A stretch of 64,000 nt of DNA from Sunxiuqinia indica (GTDB lineage: Bacteria > Bacteroidota > Bacteroidia > Bacteroidales > Prolixibacteraceae), in the NCBI RefSeq assembly GCF_009847015.1, contig NZ_WVEM01000005.1:295847-359846 (forward strand). Reading direction: 5' to 3'. Positions 18,984 through 31,349 of this stretch are shown here, in pieces. Position 1 is the stretch's first letter. Every line of letters begins with the position of its first letter. The notes under the pieces were generated by a model. That model was not told the DNA's origin and made no database searches. It saw only the letters and a program-made list of their open reading frames with translations. The position numbers were made by a program, and so were the translations under genes.

Positions 18984-20318
18984 TTAAACAACCCCCTGCG
19001 CCAACATCGCATCTGCGACTTTCACAAAACCACCGACATTGGCTCCCTTCACGTAATTGATTTTATCACCTTCTCGACCATAACGCACACAGGTGTCATG
19101 AATCTCACGCATTATAATGTGTAAACGGCCGTCAACTTCTTCTCGTGTCCAGTTTAATCGCTGACTGTTTTGGGTCATCTCCAAACCAGATACTGCAACA
19201 CCTCCAGCATTCACAGCCTTACCCGGGGCATAACTAATTGCTTTAATTAAATACTCAGCAGCATCAGCAGTGCATCCCATATTGGAAGCTTCGGCCAATA
19301 AGAAGCAGCCGTTTTTAACCAACAACTGAGCGTCTTCCAAATTCACCTCATTTTCGGTAGCACATGGAATGGCGATATCAACCTTTTGCTCCCAAGGTCT
19401 TCTATCGGGGTAAAACTTGGCACCAAACTCTTCGGCATATGGTTCAACAATATCATTATTCGTTGCTCGTAGCTCCAGCAAATAATCGATTTTTTCGCCA
19501 TGAATACCATCAGCATCATAAATGTAGCCATCGGGTCCCGAGATGGTTACCACCTTACCCCCAAGCTCAGCAATTTTAGTGATTGCCCCCCAGGCTACAT
19601 TGCCAAATCCGGAGACGGAAAAAGTTTGTCCGGCAATGTCTTTACCCAACAGAGAGAGCATGTGATGCACAAAATATACGGCTCCAAAACCAGTTGCCTC
19701 GGGGCGAATTAAACTCCCCCCCCAAGCGAGTCCTTTGCCTGTTAGCACGCCAGTAAACTCATTCCGAATTCGTTTATACTGCCCGAACAGGTAACCAATT
19801 TCCCGTCCGCCGACTCCAATATCGCCGGCAGGAACATCGGTATGAGGACCAATATGCCTTTGCAATTCGGTCATAAAGCTTTGACAAAACCGCATAATTT
19901 CATTATCAGACTTTCCTTTGGGGCTAAAATCTGAACCTCCTTTTCCTCCGCCCATGGGCAGGCTTGTGAGGCTATTTTTAAAGGTCTGCTCAAAACCCAA
20001 AAACTTTAAAATTGAAAGAGTTACTGTAGGGTGAAAACGTAATCCGCCTTTGTATGGCCCCAAAGCCGAATTGAATTCGACACGGTACCCTCTGTTAATT
20101 TGGACCTCTCCTAAATCGTCAACCCAAGGAACGCGAAACATAATTACCCGCTCAGGTTCAGTCATACGTTCCAATATTTTTGCCTTTTTATATCGAGGAT
20201 TTTGTTGATAGACATCCCAAATGCTTTCTACCACTTCTTGAACCGCTTGATGAAATTCCTTTTCACCAGCTGTTTTTGCTTTTAATGCTGTCAGAAATTC
20301 GTTAATATCCGCTTTCAT
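18984..20318 (-). CDS. gdhA: Glutamate dehydrogenase, copy with clostridial-type coenzyme loop
   Basis: Hexameric-type glutamate dehydrogenase (444 residues) interconverting glutamate and 2-oxoglutarate plus ammonium. The substrate domain shows [23 protein letters not shown] with the catalytic lysine, and [15 protein letters not shown]. The Rossmann domain reads SGFGNVAWGA, and the loop after its second strand reads VVTISGPDGYIYD, the form I associate with NAD-specific clostridial enzymes; the tandem copy has the NADP-like form. The two genes are separate by 239 bases with no shared operon signal. NAD preference is an inference from that loop. Confidence 0.92.
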   Translation of the reverse strand: MKADINEFLTALKAKTAGEKEFHQAVQEVVESIWDVYQQNPRYKKAKILERMTEPERVIMFRVPWVDDLGEVQINRGYRVEFNSALGPYKGGLRFHPTVTLSILKFLGFEQTFKNSLTSLPMGGGKGGSDFSPKGKSDNEIMRFCQSFMTELQRHIGPHTDVPAGDIGVGGREIGYLFGQYKRIRNEFTGVLTGKGLAWGGSLIRPEATGFGAVYFVHHMLSLLGKDIAGQTFSVSGFGNVAWGAITKIAELGGKVVTISGPDGYIYDADGIHGEKIDYLLELRATNNDIVEPYAEEFGAKFYPDRRPWEQKVDIAIPCATENEVNLEDAQLLVKNGCFLLAEASNMGCTADAAEYLIKAISYAPGKAVNAGGVAVSGLEMTQNSQRLNWTREEVDGRLHIIMREIHDTCVRYGREGDKINYVKGANVGGFVKVADAMLAQGVV

Positions 20319-20557
20319 CTTATTATTTTTTCAGAATAAAACTGCCAATTACCTTAACAAAGGAAACGACGAAATTAGCCTTAAAAACTGATTTTAGCCC
20401 AAGTCTTAATAACAATAGTAATGTTTAAGAACAGCAACTAATATCAAGGTTCAGCCACAGAAACAGATAACTGACTGAGCCATAAGATGACGATACATTT
20501 TATAAAAACACACATACCCTGCGCACATGCGATAGTCTCCCCCGAGATTTACTTTTC

Positions 20558-22219
<1,662 letters not shown>

Positions 22220-22227
22220 TAACTTTG
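22220..22227 (+). promoter_or_regulatory. -7 promoter element for the CPBP protease gene
   Basis: TAACTTTG fits TAnnTTTG, 29 bases before the chosen ATG. It lies inside a longer TTG-initiated frame and so supports the internal ATG. Confidence 0.55.
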
Positions 22228-22256
22228 CGTTGTTACGATTAACTAGCAGAAGCGAC

Positions 22257-23060
22257 ATGCCCAAAAAATTGACACCGAAGAATTCTACAATAGGTAAACT
22301 CATTTTAATTACACTGTTTTTTTACCTCCCGATATTAACTGCCCAACTATTTTTTAAAAAAGCAGCCCCCAGTAACAACACATTTATTGTCTTATACTTT
22401 TCTCTTTCTACCATACTCGCCAACGTGCTCGTGATCAGCTACGCCGTTAAACGAAAAAACGTTGAAAGCTTTACGATTCAAAATGATTTGAAACAGCTGC
22501 CCTTATCATTTCTTCCGATTGCTTTTGTTAGCACGCTGGCATTATTTTTTGTAGTTGACCCACTAGACCTAATCCTTCCCTCTTCTAAAATTTACTTAAA
22601 CTACCTGGAACAGCTAATGCAATTAAAAATCTACTCCTTTATAGTGATTGTTGTGATTGTCCCGATTTTAGAAGAAATCCTTTTTCGTGGTATTATCCTG
22701 AGAAACCTACTCCATAAGTTCAGCCCATTTCGGGCAATTGCGATTTCGGCACTTCTCTTTGCTGCAATTCATTTTAACCTGGCACAATTAGTAACCGGAT
22801 TTATTGGAGGTATCTTTTTTGGCTACCTTTTTTGGCAAACAAAATCTATACTAACATGCATCTCGGCTCACATGGTGTACAATGCTTTTTCATTCTTTTC
22901 ATACCACTTTTTAAGAACTAATTTTAGTATCGAATCAGCAATTGACAACACATCGGTGTACCTCATTTTATATTTGGCAGCAGCCTTAACTTTGGCTTTT
23001 AGTATCTTATTCATCTACAAAACAAACTATACAAAGCATATTAATTCAGGAAATCTTTAA
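22257..23060 (+). CDS. CPBP-family intramembrane metalloprotease
   Basis: A 267-residue multi-pass membrane protein of the CPBP (Abi/CAAX protease and bacteriocin-processing) family. The three family motifs are present: EEILFRG (the EExxxR motif), HFNLAQ, and HMVYNAFSF, which supply the Glu and His residues of the membrane-embedded active site. About seven or eight helices are visible. Members cleave prenylated or other membrane proteins; the substrate here is unknown. The start MPKKLTPKN is chosen since the TTG 16 codons upstream precedes the promoter element. Confidence 0.85.
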   Translation: MPKKLTPKNSTIGKLILITLFFYLPILTAQLFFKKAAPSNNTFIVLYFSLSTILANVLVISYAVKRKNVESFTIQNDLKQLPLSFLPIAFVSTLALFFVVDPLDLILPSSKIYLNYLEQLMQLKIYSFIVIVVIVPILEEILFRGIILRNLLHKFSPFRAIAISALLFAAIHFNLAQLVTGFIGGIFFGYLFWQTKSILTCISAHMVYNAFSFFSYHFLRTNFSIESAIDNTSVYLILYLAAALTLAFSILFIYKTNYTKHINSGNL

Positions 23061-23094
23061 ACTTGGACAAAAAGTAATAGATCGCTAAAAGTTG

Positions 23095-23102
23095 TATTTT
23101 TG
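23095..23102 (+). promoter_or_regulatory. -7 promoter element for the cyclophilin gene
   Basis: TATTTTTG fits TAnnTTTG, 24 bases before the ATG. Confidence 0.55.
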
Positions 23103-23126
23103 CAACTCATAAAAACATAAATAAAA

Positions 23127-23564
23127 ATGAAACAAGCAGAAATTCATACCGAAAAAGGTATCATGAAAGTTAACTTTTACGAAGATGATGCACCTTTAAC
23201 AGTTGCTAATTTCATCAAACTATCGAAAGAAGGCTTTTACGACGGAGTAACTTTCCACCGGGTAATTCCAAATTTTGTTGTTCAGGGAGGTTGCCCCGAT
23301 GGAACTGGTGCCGGAGGCCCCGGATATACAATCAAATGCGAATTGGATGGCGACAATCAATACCACGATCGTGGTGTTTTATCAATGGCTCATGCAGGAA
23401 AAGACACCGGAGGTTCGCAGTTTTTTATTTGTCACAGCCGACAAAATACAGCGCATCTTGACCGCAAGCACACGTGCTTCGGAAAAGTTTACGAGGGATT
23501 GGAAGTGATTGATAATATCCGTCAGGGAGATGAAATTGAAAAAATAGTAATCATCGAAGAGTAA
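23127..23564 (+). CDS. Peptidyl-prolyl cis-trans isomerase, cyclophilin type
   Basis: A 145-residue cytosolic cyclophilin that isomerises X-Pro bonds during folding. Active-site signatures are [13 protein letters not shown] (Arg and Phe of the catalytic site), [19 protein letters not shown] and [12 protein letters not shown]. No signal peptide or lipobox is present, so it resembles the small cytosolic PpiB type. It has its own promoter element and is followed closely by a small membrane-anchored protein gene. Confidence 0.93.
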   Translation: MKQAEIHTEKGIMKVNFYEDDAPLTVANFIKLSKEGFYDGVTFHRVIPNFVVQGGCPDGTGAGGPGYTIKCELDGDNQYHDRGVLSMAHAGKDTGGSQFFICHSRQNTAHLDRKHTCFGKVYEGLEVIDNIRQGDEIEKIVIIEE

Positions 23565-23620
23565 TATTGGAGGATTGGGTGATCAAACTCATCCAATCCT
23601 TTATCAAATACCAACACCCT

Positions 23621-23896
23621 ATGTCTGGAGGAGGAGCCATTGCTGCTATGGTGCAGTCAATAAAGAGTAATCGTAATCTTTTAAAAGCAAAAGGTCATGC
23701 ACTCAAAAACAGAATTGTTAATGACTCTCCATACAAACACAATAAACTAAGCTTCAAAAAGGCCACTAGCGAGGAACTTCAGGAATTTCGGCAAAAACTA
23801 TTGAAGCAGAAAAAATTTGAACAGAAGATTCGAATAACCATTTACCTGATTCTACTTCTTATTCTATCACTCGCCCTTTATTATATCTCAATATAA
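23621..23896 (+). CDS. Small C-terminally anchored protein, function unknown
   Basis: A 91-residue basic protein beginning MSGGGAIAAMVQSIKSNRN and ending in one hydrophobic helix (IYLILLLILSLALYYISI), so it is probably tail-anchored in the inner membrane. An open frame extends 18 codons upstream to a TTG, but a glycine-rich MSGGG start followed by a basic amphipathic segment resembles small Bacteroidota proteins I have seen and is chosen. No function can be assigned. It lies 56 bases after the cyclophilin stop. Confidence 0.6.
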   Translation: MSGGGAIAAMVQSIKSNRNLLKAKGHALKNRIVNDSPYKHNKLSFKKATSEELQEFRQKLLKQKKFEQKIRITIYLILLLILSLALYYISI

Positions 23897-23915
23897 ACAC
23901 GAACATTCCCGTTGT

Positions 23916-24683
23916 TTACATTCCATTTTTCGCTATAAATTTCTCTGCAGCAGTAAGGTCTTCGGGTATGTCAATTCCGATACTTTCAAAGCTGGTTTTT
24001 GCCACTTTGATCCGGTATCCATTTTCCAGCCAACGCAATTGCTCCAAAGATTCGGCCAGTTCCAATCGCGAAGGCAATAGTAAAGTAATCTGTTCCAACA
24101 CCTCTTTCCGGTAGGCATACATCCCAAGATGACTAAAAAAATCATGACGGGTTAACCACTTTTCCCTTTCTTCATCTCGAATATGAGGAATTGCCTCGCG
24201 GCTAAACAACAATGCATTCTGATTACGATCCATCACCACCTTGGGGCGATTCGTATTAAATAATACTTCATAACTTTCAATCTGCTTGACCAAAGTTGCA
24301 ATTTCAGTTTCCGAGTCATCAAAACATGATTTGAGCGCATTTAATTGTTCTTGGCGCACAAATGGCTCGTCCCCCTGAATATTAATAACCACATCAAACT
24401 GAATTTCGGCTGACAAAAGTGCAGCCGCTTCAGCACACCGGTCGGTTCCACTCTGGTGATCATCGCGAGTCATCACATACTTCCCCCCAAATCCGGCAAC
24501 TGCTTTTGCAATCCGCTCATCGTCAGTAGCAACCCAAACATCGTCTATCGCCTTTTCAGCATTCTCATAAACATGCTGAATAATCAGCTTATCGCCCAGT
24601 TTCACCAAGGGTTTACCGGGAAATCGGGTTGAAGCGTATCGAGCCGGTATAATTCCAATAAACTTAGTTTTGGTTGATTCCAT
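23916..24683 (-). CDS. kdsB: 3-deoxy-manno-octulosonate cytidylyltransferase
   Basis: Activates Kdo with CTP to CMP-Kdo for lipid A-core synthesis. The 255-residue protein has the nucleotide-binding start IIPARYASTRFPGKPL, VWVATDDERI, the TRDDHQSGTDRCAEA motif, and NIQGDEPFV, all typical of KdsB. Length is standard. It is a single gene, convergent with the small protein to its left. Together with lpxB and lptE elsewhere in the window it indicates a full LPS outer membrane. Confidence 0.95.
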   Translation of the reverse strand: MESTKTKFIGIIPARYASTRFPGKPLVKLGDKLIIQHVYENAEKAIDDVWVATDDERIAKAVAGFGGKYVMTRDDHQSGTDRCAEAAALLSAEIQFDVVINIQGDEPFVRQEQLNALKSCFDDSETEIATLVKQIESYEVLFNTNRPKVVMDRNQNALLFSREAIPHIRDEEREKWLTRHDFFSHLGMYAYRKEVLEQITLLLPSRLELAESLEQLRWLENGYRIKVAKTSFESIGIDIPEDLTAAEKFIAKNGM

Positions 24684-24817
24684 CGTTAAATCACATTTTT
24701 CTTTTTAGTAATGACTCCCAGATTCAAGAAAAAACTAAAAATTGTTAAAAAACTCGTTATATACCGACTCTAAAACATTCTTAACCGATAAAACAAAGGC
24801 TTTAATAGTTAAAATTG

Positions 24818-24825
24818 TAACTTTG
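24818..24825 (+). promoter_or_regulatory. -7 promoter element for the sigma-54 activator operon
   Basis: TAACTTTG fits TAnnTTTG, 26 bases before the ATG. Confidence 0.55.
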
Positions 24826-24851
24826 TCAGTCGAAAATTCAGTGTCAAAAAT

Positions 24852-26084
24852 ATGGATGTTCAGGAAATAAAACAACGCTTTGGAATAATTGGTAATGCAG
24901 AAGTACTTAATCGTGCCATAGAAGTGGCTGTACAGGTAGCTCCTACTGATTTATCAGTTTTAATTACAGGAGAAAGCGGAACAGGAAAAGAAGCATTCCC
25001 ACAAATTATACATCAGTTTTCTTCCCGCAAACATGGGAAATATATTGCTGTAAACTGCGGAGCCATCCCGGAAGGAACCATCGATTCCGAGCTATTTGGT
25101 CACGAGAAAGGATCTTTTACCGGGGCGATGTCCGACCGCAAAGGTTATTTTGAAGAAGCTGACAGTGGAACCATCTTTTTAGATGAAATTGGAGAACTTC
25201 CTCTATCAACTCAAGTTCGTTTGCTTCGAGTACTCGAAGCCGGAGAATTTATGAAAGTAGGATCTTCAAAAGTCCTGAAAACCAACGTGCGAGTTGTGGC
25301 TGCAACAAATGTTGACATCCCTGTCGCCATTCAGGAAGGGAAATTTCGCGAGGATTTGTACTATCGACTTAATACGGTCCCTATCCGCATACTTCCTCTT
25401 CGTGATCGGAAAGAGGACATCTACTTGTTATTCAGGAAATTTGCGATGGATTTTGCTGAAAAATACCGGATGCCCCCTGTTCGTTTAGACGAAGACGCTC
25501 AGAATTTATTGATCAACTTTGACTGGCCGGGCAATGTTCGCCAATTGAAAAACATTACCGAGCAAATTTCAATTATTGAGCAAAACCGGATGATTGATGG
25601 AAATGCGATGCGTGGCTACCTGCCGGTTGAAGCCAGCAAGTTGCCTGCACTGTACAATGGCATTGATCAAAAAACTTTCGCCAACGAACGGGAAATCCTG
25701 TACCAGGTTCTGTTTGATATGAAACGAGATGTGAACGACTTAAAAAAGTTAGTCCATGACTTAATGGTAGATGGAGCTGATCGACCTGAATTTCACACAG
25801 ACAATGCGCAAATCATTCGTAAAATTTATCAGCAAGAAGAAAACCCCACAGTTCCTGAGCCTCACAATCATCCGCCGACTCATTACAATGAGCCCATCAA
25901 CCGGGAAGATATTCAGGATACTGAAGAATTTGTTGAAGAATCATTATCGTTGGAAGATAAAGAGATTGAGTTGATCAAAAAAGCATTGAACAAACACAAA
26001 GGCAAACGGAAATATGCCGCTCAGGAATTGGGAATTTCAGAACGCACCCTTTATCGAAAAATTAAGGAATATGACATTAACTAA
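24852..26084 (+). CDS. Sigma-54-dependent transcriptional activator without a sensor domain
   Basis: A 410-residue AAA+ enhancer-binding protein that remodels RNA polymerase-sigma-54. Walker A is GESGTGKE (residues 40-47), the sigma-54 contact loop is GSFTGA (87-92), Walker B is IFLDEIGE, and the arginine-finger region FREDLYYRLNTVPI follows. After a glutamate-rich linker a Fis-type helix-turn-helix closes the protein (KYAAQELGISERTLYRKIKEY). There is almost no N-terminal regulatory domain, so activity is probably set by expression level or by another partner. It heads an operon with lptE, a TPR-like gene and secG; the next gene overlaps its end by 14 bases. Confidence 0.9.
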   Translation: MDVQEIKQRFGIIGNAEVLNRAIEVAVQVAPTDLSVLITGESGTGKEAFPQIIHQFSSRKHGKYIAVNCGAIPEGTIDSELFGHEKGSFTGAMSDRKGYFEEADSGTIFLDEIGELPLSTQVRLLRVLEAGEFMKVGSSKVLKTNVRVVAATNVDIPVAIQEGKFREDLYYRLNTVPIRILPLRDRKEDIYLLFRKFAMDFAEKYRMPPVRLDEDAQNLLINFDWPGNVRQLKNITEQISIIEQNRMIDGNAMRGYLPVEASKLPALYNGIDQKTFANEREILYQVLFDMKRDVNDLKKLVHDLMVDGADRPEFHTDNAQIIRKIYQQEENPTVPEPHNHPPTHYNEPINREDIQDTEEFVEESLSLEDKEIELIKKALNKHKGKRKYAAQELGISERTLYRKIKEYDIN

Positions 26085-26601
26085 TCGATTCAATGGCCTC
26101 ATACTTATTATACTATTTGTGTTAGTCGGAGGTGGTCTGTTTCAAAACTGCAAAGTATCCTACTCATTTACAGGAGCTTCGATTGCGCCCGATGTAAAAA
26201 CATTTACCGTTTATTATTTCCCCAACAGGGCACGGTTAATCAATCCAAATTTAAGCCAGCAAATGACTGAAGCCTTGCAGGATAAGTTATTGCGTCAAAC
26301 ATCGTTAGATCAAATGCAAGAAAAAGGCGATCTGGAATTTGAAGGACAAATCACAGGCTACGACACACGACCGATGAATATTTCGGAAGGAGATTTGGCA
26401 GCTGAAACACGACTAACAGTAACTATAAAAGTAAAATACACCAACAACAAAAGCCCTGATGATAACTGGGAAAAAACATTCTCGGCCTATGAAGACTTTA
26501 ATAGCAATCAAATCTTAAGTTCAGTTGAAGACGAGCTAATTGTTGATATTTTGGATAAATTAACCGAAGATATTTTTAATGCTTCTATCGCGAACTGGTA
26601 A
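26071..26601 (+). CDS. lptE: LptE-family LPS assembly lipoprotein
   Basis: Outer-membrane partner of LptD in inserting LPS. The 176-residue protein starts with an export helix (LILIILFVLVGGGLFQNC) and the typical Bacteroidota LptE sequence YSFTGASIAPDVKTFTVYYFPN. The putative lipid-modified cysteine is preceded by LFQN, an unusual lipobox with Asn at -1, so lipidation is not certain. The start MTLTNRFNG is chosen because the longer frame runs inside the upstream gene. It overlaps the sigma-54 activator by 14 bases and the next gene by one base, implying translational coupling. Confidence 0.85.
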   Translation: MTLTNRFNGLILIILFVLVGGGLFQNCKVSYSFTGASIAPDVKTFTVYYFPNRARLINPNLSQQMTEALQDKLLRQTSLDQMQEKGDLEFEGQITGYDTRPMNISEGDLAAETRLTVTIKVKYTNNKSPDDNWEKTFSAYEDFNSNQILSSVEDELIVDILDKLTEDIFNASIANW

Positions 26602-27203
26602 TGCAAAAAAACGTTTTCTATAATTATCTGAAACATCCTGAAACCCTTAATCAGGAAAGTTTAACCGAGTTAAAAACCTTGGTTAAAAATTATCCTACTT
26701 TTCAATCGGCATGGATGTTACTCTTAAAAAATCTAAAAATACTGGATCATCCTGATTTTGAACAATACCTAAAACAAGGAGCCATTCATGTAGCAGACAG
26801 GCGAATACTTTACCACTTCATCCATCAAGAAATCCCTAAGAATGAAGAACAATCGCCCGCAGAGACTCTAGTTGATCCATTAGCCTTGGAATACATGACT
26901 CCCGGCTTTTATCGACTGCAAGAACCGACTGAGCAAAAAGATGAGTCGCTCGTTGATCTGATTCGTTCCATTCGTAAAAAGGAAGTGACAAAAGAATTAG
27001 AGGAGGTTGACCAGCCTGTTGAAGAAAAGGAAGAAGAAAAATCGGACAATTCATTTGTTACTGAAACACTTGCTAAAATTTACTGGCAACAAAAACACTA
27101 CCGAAAAGCAATTCAAGCTTATGAAAATTTAAGTTTGAAATATCCGGAAAAAAGTACTTACTTTGCCGGGCAGATTGAGAAAATAAAAAAATTAACGAAT
27201 TAA
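26601..27203 (+). CDS. TPR-like protein of the lptE-secG operon, function unknown
   Basis: A 200-residue cytosolic-looking protein. The N-terminal part (YNYLKHPETLNQESL, then FQSAWMLLLKNL) and the C-terminal part (ETLAKIYWQQKHYRKAIQAY, followed by LKYPEKSTYFAGQIEKI) look like tetratricopeptide helices, separated by a glutamate/lysine-rich linker. No enzyme motif is seen. Its ATG overlaps the lptE stop (TAATG), so it is coupled to lptE. Such proteins are regularly found in this operon in Bacteroidota; the role may be scaffolding for envelope biogenesis, which is inference. Confidence 0.75.
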   Translation: MQKNVFYNYLKHPETLNQESLTELKTLVKNYPTFQSAWMLLLKNLKILDHPDFEQYLKQGAIHVADRRILYHFIHQEIPKNEEQSPAETLVDPLALEYMTPGFYRLQEPTEQKDESLVDLIRSIRKKEVTKELEEVDQPVEEKEEEKSDNSFVTETLAKIYWQQKHYRKAIQAYENLSLKYPEKSTYFAGQIEKIKKLTN

Positions 27204-27216
27204 ATAAAAGCACACC

Positions 27217-27576
27217 ATGTACACGCTAATTACTGTTTTAATTTTCATCACTTGTGTTCTTTTGATCCTGATTGTGTTGGTTCAAAATTCAAAAGGTGGT
27301 GGTTTAGCCAGCAACTTCCAGTCATCAAACCAAATTATGGGTGTTCGTAAAACCACCGATTTTTTGGAAAAAGCAACTTGGGCTCTCGCTGGAGCTTTAT
27401 TGTTCTTTTCTGTTTTAGGAAGTGCTTTTATTCCACGAACAGCTGAACAAGTAAATCAATCGGCTATTCAGGAACAAATTGAAAATGCAGTTGATCCTAA
27501 TGCTGTTCCCAACTTTCCTACAACAGTGCCAGATCAAGAACAGGATAATACAACAGAAGAAACCCCTGCTGAATAA
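27217..27576 (+). CDS. secG: Preprotein translocase subunit SecG
   Basis: Small SecYEG partner of 119 residues. Two membrane helices (LITVLIFITCVLLILIVLVQ and ALAGALLFFSVLGSAFI) flank the family motif QNSKGGGLASNF. The C-terminal tail is acidic and glutamine/proline-rich, a common extension in Bacteroidota. It is the last gene of the operon and is followed by a strong terminator. Confidence 0.93.
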   Translation: MYTLITVLIFITCVLLILIVLVQNSKGGGLASNFQSSNQIMGVRKTTDFLEKATWALAGALLFFSVLGSAFIPRTAEQVNQSAIQEQIENAVDPNAVPNFPTTVPDQEQDNTTEETPAE

Positions 27577-27596
27577 AACGCAGAAAAAATATTTAA

Positions 27597-27627
27597 AAGC
27601 CACTCAACATTTGAGTGGCTTTTTTTA
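27597..27627 (+). terminator. Terminator after secG
   Basis: Ten-bp perfect stem AGCCACTCAA / TTGAGTGGCT with a three-base loop and T7. Confidence 0.93.
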
Positions 27628-27635
27628 TGTCCATA

Positions 27636-27790
27636 TGTCAGGTTAAACCGCAAACTGACAAAACCTGCAAAACTCTGACAAACATGTACAAACAACGATA
27701 TTCCAAAAATCAGGGACTGTCAAAAATGAAAAAATGTCTCAAAAAGGAAGACTTTTTGAGACCTACTTCTTTTGGCACAAAATTCGATAT
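27636..27790 (+). promoter_or_regulatory. Dyad-rich leader upstream of groES
   Basis: The gap before groES holds a TGTCAG / CTGACA dyad (13-base spacer), a second CTGACA exactly 20 bases after the first, and CTGTCA 42 bases further on. Then comes a perfect 11-bp hairpin, GTCTCAAAAAG / CTTTTTGAGAC with a five-base loop (27736-27762), and TGGCAC at 27773, which resembles a sigma-54 -24 element, though no TTGC is at the -12 spacing. There is no CIRCE element and no TAnnTTTG. Regulation by an activator binding the CTGACA sites is inferred. Confidence 0.4.
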
Positions 27791-27837
27791 ATAAAGGTGT
27801 CAATTTAAAAAAATGTCTAACTAAAATAATTAAAAAA

Positions 27838-28116
27838 ATGGCAGAGTTAAAAGGTAAAATCCTTGCAGGTAAAATCCTGGTTCAACCTCAGGAAGCAGAA
27901 ACAAAAACAGCTAGTGGAATTATCATTCCCGATTCCGCAAAAGAAAAACCACAAGTTGGTCAAGTAGTTTTGGTTGGTGCCGATAAAAAAGACGAGCCAA
28001 TGGAACTGAAAGCTGGAGATGCTGTTTTCTATGGAAAATATTCCGGTACAGAGTTGAACATTGATGGGACTGACTACTTGTTGATGTCACAAACTGATGT
28101 ATTATACATCGTTTAA
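27838..28116 (+). CDS. groES: Co-chaperonin GroES
   Basis: The 92-residue lid of the GroEL cage. The start MAELKGKILAGKILVQP gives normal family length; an in-frame codon 22 positions upstream lies inside the regulatory leader and is rejected. Recognisable are KTASGIIIPDSAKEKPQ (mobile loop region) and the C-terminal DGTDYLLMSQTDVLYIV. It is followed 33 bases later by groEL in one operon. Confidence 0.96.
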   Translation: MAELKGKILAGKILVQPQEAETKTASGIIIPDSAKEKPQVGQVVLVGADKKDEPMELKAGDAVFYGKYSGTELNIDGTDYLLMSQTDVLYIV

Positions 28117-28137
28117 TTAAGTTTAACAGAGAATTAA

Positions 28138-29790
<1,653 letters not shown>

Positions 29791-29811
29791 TCCACACACA
29801 AAAATAAATAC

Positions 29812-29848
29812 AAAAGAGGGTGTCCCAAAAGGTCATCCTCTTTTTTCG
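29812..29848 (+). terminator. Terminator of groESL
   Basis: AAAAGAGG and CCTCTTTT arms with GTG/CAT pairing inside, then T6. Confidence 0.8.
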
Positions 29849-29885
29849 TTTATTGATACTGTATCACAAAGTGTGTATGTCTCGA

Positions 29886-31238
29886 TTATCCTTTTCTTTT
29901 CCTTTTATGATCCCGAATCGATTTCAAGGTGTTATTATTATCAACACTATTATTCAGATTGGCTTTGGAAACGCTTACCCGCTGAGAAGTATAAATACCC
30001 GTATGTCCAGAGAAATAATAAGCAATAAAGCAAGCCACTGCATAGTACAATACATATTCGCCGCCAAAAAGCTCGACTCCCATAAAAGTGCAAGCCAGTG
30101 GAGTATTCGTTGCTCCGGCAAAAACGGCAATAAACCCGAGGCCGGCAAACAACTCAACCGGATTTCCCGACACCATTGCCAGGGTATTTCCTAAAGTAGC
30201 ACCAATAAAAAACAGAGGAGTTACTTCCCCTCCCTTAAATCCGGTACTCAGTGTAATTGCCGTAAGCAAAAGTTTCCAAAACCAACTAAAGGCGTCAGAT
30301 CCTCCTGCTTTAAACGCATTCACAATGCTGACTCCCGTTCCATCAGGAGTGGTCACTCCAATACCCAAGTAATCTCTTGTGCCTAACAAGAACGAGATCA
30401 CGAGAACCAGCCCCCCTCCAATAACCGGAATCAGCAATTTTTTGCTGATGTACCTATTCGACAAGCTTTTTATAACGTGCGACAACTCAGAAAACGCAAA
30501 CCCGGCCAAACCAAACAATGCCCCCGCCACCATTACCGAAAGTAAAAGTGGAAGATCGAAATGAAGAAATGCTGTACTTCCCGACAGCGTGTCCTGAAAA
30601 TCGATATGGTAATGGGTATGCTGGATTCCGTAGGCAGAACACACGATATCGGCCATTACCGAAGCCAGAAAGGCAGGCAGCAAAGCATCGTACTTAATCC
30701 GACCAATGGCCATTACTTCAAGGGCAAAGATTGCACCGGTAACCGGGGTTCCAAAAACAGCACCAAAGCCGGCAGCCACTCCCGAGATTAACAGAATACG
30801 CATGTCATCTTTATTTAGCTTTAACTTTTTGCCGATATAATGAGCCATGCTTCCACCTATTTGCACCGCCGTTCCCTCTCGCCCGGCCGACCCTCCAAAT
30901 AGGTGAGTAACCACCGTAGTGATCAGCACAAAAGGAGCCATTCGAACCGGAATACCCCCACCCGGCTTAGAAATCTCATCCATCACCAGGTTATTGCCCG
31001 CCTCCGAGTTTTTCCCCTTAAACCGATACAAAGCAACAATTACAACACCGGCAAGTGGTAAAAAATAGATCAACCACCCGTAGTTCCACCGCAACAAAGT
31101 AGCCTGATTGAGCAGGTATAAAAATAGTGCCACCATGGATCCGGAAACCAGGGCAACCGGTATTACCAGTAAAAACCAACGAACAACATATTTTAGAATT
31201 TCCCATTGGTCAAAAGACCATTGAATTCGCTTTACCAT
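29886..31238 (-). CDS. Voltage-gated chloride channel (ClC) family protein
   Basis: A 450-residue polytopic membrane protein of the ClC family, chloride channels or Cl-/H+ exchangers. The gating-glutamate motif is [11 protein letters not shown] and the helix-N region reads [15 protein letters not shown]; the C-terminal half contains [15 protein letters not shown]. The first selectivity motif (GSGIP in EcClC) is not seen in its canonical form: the corresponding segment is rich in Gly-Pro ([12 protein letters not shown]). No cytosolic CBS domains. It may equally transport fluoride or other anions. Single gene convergent with groESL. Confidence 0.85.
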   Translation of the reverse strand: MVKRIQWSFDQWEILKYVVRWFLLVIPVALVSGSMVALFLYLLNQATLLRWNYGWLIYFLPLAGVVIVALYRFKGKNSEAGNNLVMDEISKPGGGIPVRMAPFVLITTVVTHLFGGSAGREGTAVQIGGSMAHYIGKKLKLNKDDMRILLISGVAAGFGAVFGTPVTGAIFALEVMAIGRIKYDALLPAFLASVMADIVCSAYGIQHTHYHIDFQDTLSGSTAFLHFDLPLLLSVMVAGALFGLAGFAFSELSHVIKSLSNRYISKKLLIPVIGGGLVLVISFLLGTRDYLGIGVTTPDGTGVSIVNAFKAGGSDAFSWFWKLLLTAITLSTGFKGGEVTPLFFIGATLGNTLAMVSGNPVELFAGLGFIAVFAGATNTPLACTFMGVELFGGEYVLYYAVACFIAYYFSGHTGIYTSQRVSVSKANLNNSVDNNNTLKSIRDHKRKRKG

Positions 31239-31349
31239 GTGTAAAAAGTTTTCAGAATATCGGAGTTAAGCTGCTATACATACTTTTATGAAAATGCTTA
31301 ACAGCCTACGAAATTAGCAATTTTTACCAACTCACTTTATGTGAAGTCA

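Noticed and set aside
27721..27790. CIRCE element before groES
   Set aside because: The hairpin arms GTCTCAAAAAG do not match TTAGCACTC-N9-GAGTGCTAA; the repeat is a different one.
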